DNA of 64,000 nucleotides from Acidianus sp. HS-5 (GTDB lineage Archaea; Thermoproteota; Thermoprotei_A; Sulfolobales; Sulfolobaceae). Position numbers and translations under genes: made by a program. The notes under the pieces were generated by a model. That model did not search any database. It worked only from the letters and a program-made list of their open reading frames with translations, and was not told the origin of the DNA. How positions within the stretch are numbered: position 1 is the stretch's first letter; the number at the start of each line of letters is the position of its first letter. Shown here one piece after another: positions 61,332 to 64,000 of the stretch. Location of the stretch: contig NZ_AP025245.1 in the NCBI RefSeq assembly GCF_021655615.1, forward strand, positions 1,984,001-2,048,000, written 5' to 3'.

Positions 61332-61757
61332 ATGGCAATGTCAGAATTTCCGGCTGAATGGCAAAAGTTCAAATATAGGGGCAAAAGTCTGAATGACTTA
61401 ATCAATATGCCTATGGATGAGTTTGTTAAACTATTGCCTTCTAGGCAAAGGAGGTCGCTTACTAGAGGGTTTACTCCCCAACAGAGAAGATTACTTGAGG
61501 AAATCAGGAAAATGAAGAGAGAAGGTAAATCAACTAAGACCATAAAGACTCATGTTAGGAATCTAGTTATTCTTCCAGAGATGGTAGGCTTAAAGTTTGG
61601 TATATATAATGGAAAAGAGTTTGTTGAGTTCCAAGTTGCTCCAGAGATGATAGGACATTATCTAGGAGAATTTGCAATAACCACAAAGAAGGTAGAACAT
61701 GGTGAACCAGGATTGAAGGCAACAAGATCTAGTCTATTCCTTGCAATGAAGGGATGA
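61332..61757 (+). CDS. rps19: Ribosomal protein uS19
   Basis: About 141 residues. KFKYRGKSLNDLINMPMDEF, LPSRQRRSLTRGFTPQQRRL, IKTHVRNLVILPEMVGLKFG and VEHGEPGLKATRSSLFLAMK. ATG 61332 follows GGGTGATT; GTG 61323 is also open. Confidence 0.95.
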   Translation: MAMSEFPAEWQKFKYRGKSLNDLINMPMDEFVKLLPSRQRRSLTRGFTPQQRRLLEEIRKMKREGKSTKTIKTHVRNLVILPEMVGLKFGIYNGKEFVEFQVAPEMIGHYLGEFAITTKKVEHGEPGLKATRSSLFLAMKG

Positions 61758-61759
61758 TC

Positions 61760-62230
61760 ATGGCTAACTGGACTTATCCTCAATTATCTATAGACGACAG
61801 TAAGTTAGGGAAGGCTGTAGTTAAGGATGCACCAGTATCCACAAGAGATTTATATAATGTATGTAAGGCAATTAGAGGTATGAAAGTTAAAGAAGCTAGA
61901 GACTTTTTAGATAGGGTATTAAAACATCAAGAATCCTTACCGTTTTGGAGATATTCTCATGGTTCATCTCATAGATCCAATATTTCATCTAAATGGAGAA
62001 TTAAGAATGGTAGATATCCAGTTAAAGCGATAAAGTATGTATTAAGAGCATTAGACAATGCTGAAGCTAATGCAGTTTCTAAAGGATTAGACCCGGATAG
62101 TTTAAAAGTAATACACATAGCAGCGCATAAGTCTTTGACTTTAAAAAGGTTCATGCCTAGGGCTTTCGGCAGGGCTACGGCAAAGTATAGAAGAACTTCA
62201 CATATTGAGGTTATAGTAGGTGAGGCATGA
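61760..62230 (+). CDS. rpl22: Ribosomal protein uL22
   Basis: About 156 residues. VKDAPVSTRDLYNVCKAIRG, FWRYSHGSSHRSNISSKWRI, GRYPVKAIKYVLRALDNAEA and FMPRAFGRATAKYRRTSHIE. ATG 61760 gives MANWTYPQLS; ATG 61754 overlaps the uS19 stop. Confidence 0.95.
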   Translation: MANWTYPQLSIDDSKLGKAVVKDAPVSTRDLYNVCKAIRGMKVKEARDFLDRVLKHQESLPFWRYSHGSSHRSNISSKWRIKNGRYPVKAIKYVLRALDNAEANAVSKGLDPDSLKVIHIAAHKSLTLKRFMPRAFGRATAKYRRTSHIEVIVGEA

Positions 62231-62914
62231 ATGGTAAATATAAAACAATACTTTTTGCAAAAATCAATGACTAAAGTAATGCTTGATGAATATTTGGCTA
62301 AGCAGTTCTATAATGCGGAATATGCTGGAGTTGATATAATTAAGACTCCCATGGGAACTAGAATTATTATATACGCTGGCAGACCAGCAATGATAATAGG
62401 TAAAGGCGGAAAGACTATAAAACAGTTAGCTCAAGTTTTTGAGAAATTCTTTAGTTTAGAAAATCCGCAGATAACAGTAACTAATGTTGATAATCCAGAA
62501 TTAAACGCTAGAGTTATGGCTTTCAGGCTTGCAGTGGCCTTAGAGAAGGGTTACCACTTTAGGAGAGCCGCATTTATAACCATCAGGAGGATAATGAACG
62601 CTGGAGCGTTAGGTGCAGAAGTTGTTGTTAGTGGTAAGATCACATCCGAGAGAGCTAAATATGAAAAATTAAAAGAAGGTACAGTGTATAAGACTGGAAA
62701 TAGTCTAGAGACAATGGTTGATAGAGCTATAGCGATAGCTACATTAAAACCAGGTATCTATGGTGTGGAAATAGTCATTGCAAAGCCGCTAAGACCTATA
62801 GATAAGATTTCATTTAAGGAGACTCCGGCTTCATCAGAAGGCGAAGTTACTGTAACAAATGTTAAAATAATAGATGAGAATGCAGGAGGTGCTCAGAATG
62901 CCGCTGGATCCTGA
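62231..62914 (+). CDS. rps3: Ribosomal protein uS3
   Basis: 227 residues. N-terminal KH domain (GTRIIIYAGRPAMIIGKGGK), FRRAAFITIRRIMNAGALGA, VVSGKITSERAKYEKLKEGT and KPLRPIDKISF. Starts immediately after the uL22 stop. Confidence 0.96.
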   Translation: MVNIKQYFLQKSMTKVMLDEYLAKQFYNAEYAGVDIIKTPMGTRIIIYAGRPAMIIGKGGKTIKQLAQVFEKFFSLENPQITVTNVDNPELNARVMAFRLAVALEKGYHFRRAAFITIRRIMNAGALGAEVVVSGKITSERAKYEKLKEGTVYKTGNSLETMVDRAIAIATLKPGIYGVEIVIAKPLRPIDKISFKETPASSEGEVTVTNVKIIDENAGGAQNAAGS

Positions 62915-63119
62915 GGAATTAAGGAAGATGGATATAAAAGACTTATATAAAAAATTAGAAGAGTATAATGCTGATCTGTTAAAACATAGAGCTGAGAGTA
63001 GAATGGGTACTTTAAAGAATACGTCTGCAATAAGGAATGTTAGAAAGGATATAGCAAGGATTTTAACTATAATTTCTGAGAAAAAGAGAAATAGTAAGCA
63101 GAATGAGAAAACTTCTTGA
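62898..63119 (+). CDS. rpl29: Ribosomal protein uL29
   Basis: About 73 residues. MPLDPEELRKMDIKDLYKKL, EYNADLLKHRAESRMGTLKN and RNVRKDIARILTIISEKKRN. ATG 62898 inside the uS3 end. Overlaps rnp1 by 17 bases. Confidence 0.94.
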   Translation: MPLDPEELRKMDIKDLYKKLEEYNADLLKHRAESRMGTLKNTSAIRNVRKDIARILTIISEKKRNSKQNEKTS

Positions 63120-63363
63120 TGTTATAGGTTTAAGAGTAAAGGTTTTGTCTCATTCTAATCCTTTTTTTATAGGGCTTTCTGGGATTATCGTTTTTGAATC
63201 GTCTAAGTTCTTGTACATTAAGAACTCTAAAGGTAAGATTATAATGGTGCATAAAGCAAATGGAATATTTGAGATAGATTTTAAAGGAAGTCATCAGATT
63301 ATGCATGGTTATAAATTAATGGGTAATATTGTTAAGAGGTTAAAGAAGAGGTGGATGGTATGA
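63103..63363 (+). CDS. rnp1: RNase P protein component 1 (Rpp29)
   Basis: 86 residues. Sm-like barrel protein binding the specificity domain of RNase P RNA with Rpp21. VIGLRVKVLSHSNPFFIGLS, GIIVFESSKFLYIKNSKGKI and the C-terminal GYKLMGNIVKRLKKRW. Position between uL29 and uS17 is the archaeal standard. The stop overlaps the uS17 ATG. Confidence 0.93.
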   Translation: MRKLLDVIGLRVKVLSHSNPFFIGLSGIIVFESSKFLYIKNSKGKIIMVHKANGIFEIDFKGSHQIMHGYKLMGNIVKRLKKRWMV

Positions 63364-63695
63364 GCCAGACTAAAAATGTTGGTATAGTCGGAGTTAAAGC
63401 TCCAGAAAAAACATGTGATGATAAAAACTGCCCATTTCACGGAGACCTGAAAGTAAGAGGTATGATATTTGAAGGTAAGTTAATTAAATATAGGGCAAAT
63501 AAAAGCGGTGTTTTTGAAAGAGTTTACTTGTACTATAATAGTAAATTTAAGAGATATGAAAGAAGGAGGAGTAGAATAAGAGTTCATATTCCACCATGTT
63601 TGGATGTAAAGGAAGGAGATAATGTTATAATTGGGGAATGCAGACCAATAGCTAAGTCTGTATCATTTGTAGTATTAGGTAAGGTGAGTAGCTAA
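63360..63695 (+). CDS. rps17: Ribosomal protein uS17
   Basis: About 111 residues. NVGIVGVKAPEKTCDDKNCP, FHGDLKVRGMIFEGKLIKYR, YERRRSRIRVHIPPCLDVKE and GDNVIIGECRPIAKSVSFVV. ATG 63360 overlaps rnp1; stop overlaps uL14 start (TAATG). Confidence 0.95.
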   Translation: MSQTKNVGIVGVKAPEKTCDDKNCPFHGDLKVRGMIFEGKLIKYRANKSGVFERVYLYYNSKFKRYERRRSRIRVHIPPCLDVKEGDNVIIGECRPIAKSVSFVVLGKVSS

Positions 63696-64000
63696 TGTCA
63701 GAAAAACTACAAGTTTTAGGTTCAAGAAAAGCATTAACTCCAGGTTTACAACTTAGTTCTGTTGTTAACGTGGCTGATAATAGTGGAGCAAAAGAGGCAA
63801 TGGTAATAGGAGTTTTTGGATATAGAGGAGTTTTAAGAAGGGTGCCTTTTGCTAACATCGCCGATCTAATTGTGGTGTCAGTAAAGAAAGGCACTCCAGA
63901 AGTTAGAAAACAGAAGTTCCGTGCTGTAATAGTAAGACAGAAAATGCCATTTAGAAGGCCTGATGGTACATGGATATCATTTGAAGACAATGCTGTAGTT
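63695..64000 (+). CDS. rpl14: Ribosomal protein uL14, 3' end beyond window
   Basis: 102 codons are present before the window edge. MSEKLQVLGSRKALTPGLQL, VVNVADNSGAKEAMVIGVFG, VVSVKKGTPEVRKQKFRAVI and VRQKMPFRRPDGTWISFEDN match archaeal uL14 (about 138 residues), so roughly the last quarter is missing. Confidence 0.95.
   Translation, partial: MSEKLQVLGSRKALTPGLQLSSVVNVADNSGAKEAMVIGVFGYRGVLRRVPFANIADLIVVSVKKGTPEVRKQKFRAVIVRQKMPFRRPDGTWISFEDNAVV

Overview
The window is chromosomal DNA from a thermoacidophilic crenarchaeon of the order Sulfolobales. The signs are strongly AT-rich codon use, TATA-type promoters about 26 bases before start codons (many transcripts look leaderless), a Cdc6-1 gene beside an origin with ORB boxes, crenarchaeal Rpo8, TFB3, a two-part archaeosine transglycosylase, a thermosome beta subunit and intron-containing tRNAs. 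The genus cannot be fixed by eye; an Acidianus, Sulfurisphaera or Sulfolobus-like genome is plausible. Almost everything is core information processing. I see no transposon, CRISPR array, provirus or obvious foreign island.

Layout. 1-5.5 kb: radA (cut by the window edge), RNA methylation genes (NSUN-type methylase plus a PUA protein), a CYTH enzyme, SAM hydrolase, NadM, a double-hotdog thioesterase and a DUF99 protein. 5.5-7.1 kb: cdc6-1 and the replication origin (three ORB boxes around an AT-rich core), then tRNA-Ala. 7.1-12.6 kb: tiaS, a stand-alone RAM protein, tsr3, the RNase P RNA gene, an HTH-CBS regulator, then a tightly packed minus-strand operon (rpiA, SWIM protein, small membrane protein, Elf1, GGGP synthase, SecG) and tRNA-Arg. 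12.8-20.2 kb: a 27-residue acidic tryptophan-rich microprotein, ABCE1, FBP aldolase/phosphatase, eS17, a ubiquitin-like sulfur carrier, Cgi121-like KEOPS subunit, a membrane-anchored HerA-like ATPase and the thermosome. 20.2-31.4 kb: TFB3, tRNA-splicing endonuclease structural subunit, HisRS, proteasome beta, Rpo8, SmAP3-like protein, split TGT, PAC2, PAN, aMBF1, HflX, TFE, a cytosine-C5 methyltransferase and a SpoU-like protein. 31.4-34.1 kb: five tRNA genes, three with introns, with SmAP, eL37 and an aminopropyltransferase among them. 34.2-40.5 kb: eL21, Rpo4, DUF655, KsgA, HemK2-type methylase, TrmJ, eS1, a GlmU-like enzyme, YchF. 40.6-48.5 kb: the archaeal exosome/proteasome superoperon (eL15, DUF54, Rpp30, Pop5, a C/D sRNA, PsmA, SBDS, Rrp4, Rrp41, Rrp42, eL43, Brix, Pcc1, prefoldin beta), then XPF and EF-2. 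50.7-58.4 kb: HAD hydrolase, M28 peptidase, DUF447, LeuB, IleRS. 57.7-64 kb: start of the S10/spc ribosomal superoperon, from the SPOUT gene and uL3 to uL14 (cut), with Rnp1 inserted.

The genes form a few linked machines. RNase P is represented by its RNA and three protein subunits (Rpp30, Pop5, Rpp29). tRNA maturation is covered by the splicing endonuclease partner, intron-bearing tRNAs, TiaS, TGT, TrmJ and two KEOPS subunits. The protein degradation set is PsmA, PsmB, PAN, PAC2 and a ubiquitin-like protein. The exosome set is Rrp4, Rrp41, Rrp42 and DUF54. Transcription is represented by Rpo4, Rpo8, TFE, TFB3, Elf1 and aMBF1. The least explained items are the acidic Trp microprotein before ABCE1, the membrane segment at the start of Pop5, the frame-changing 31-bp duplication in TFB3, and the eS17/ubiquitin-like/Cgi121/membrane-HerA cluster.
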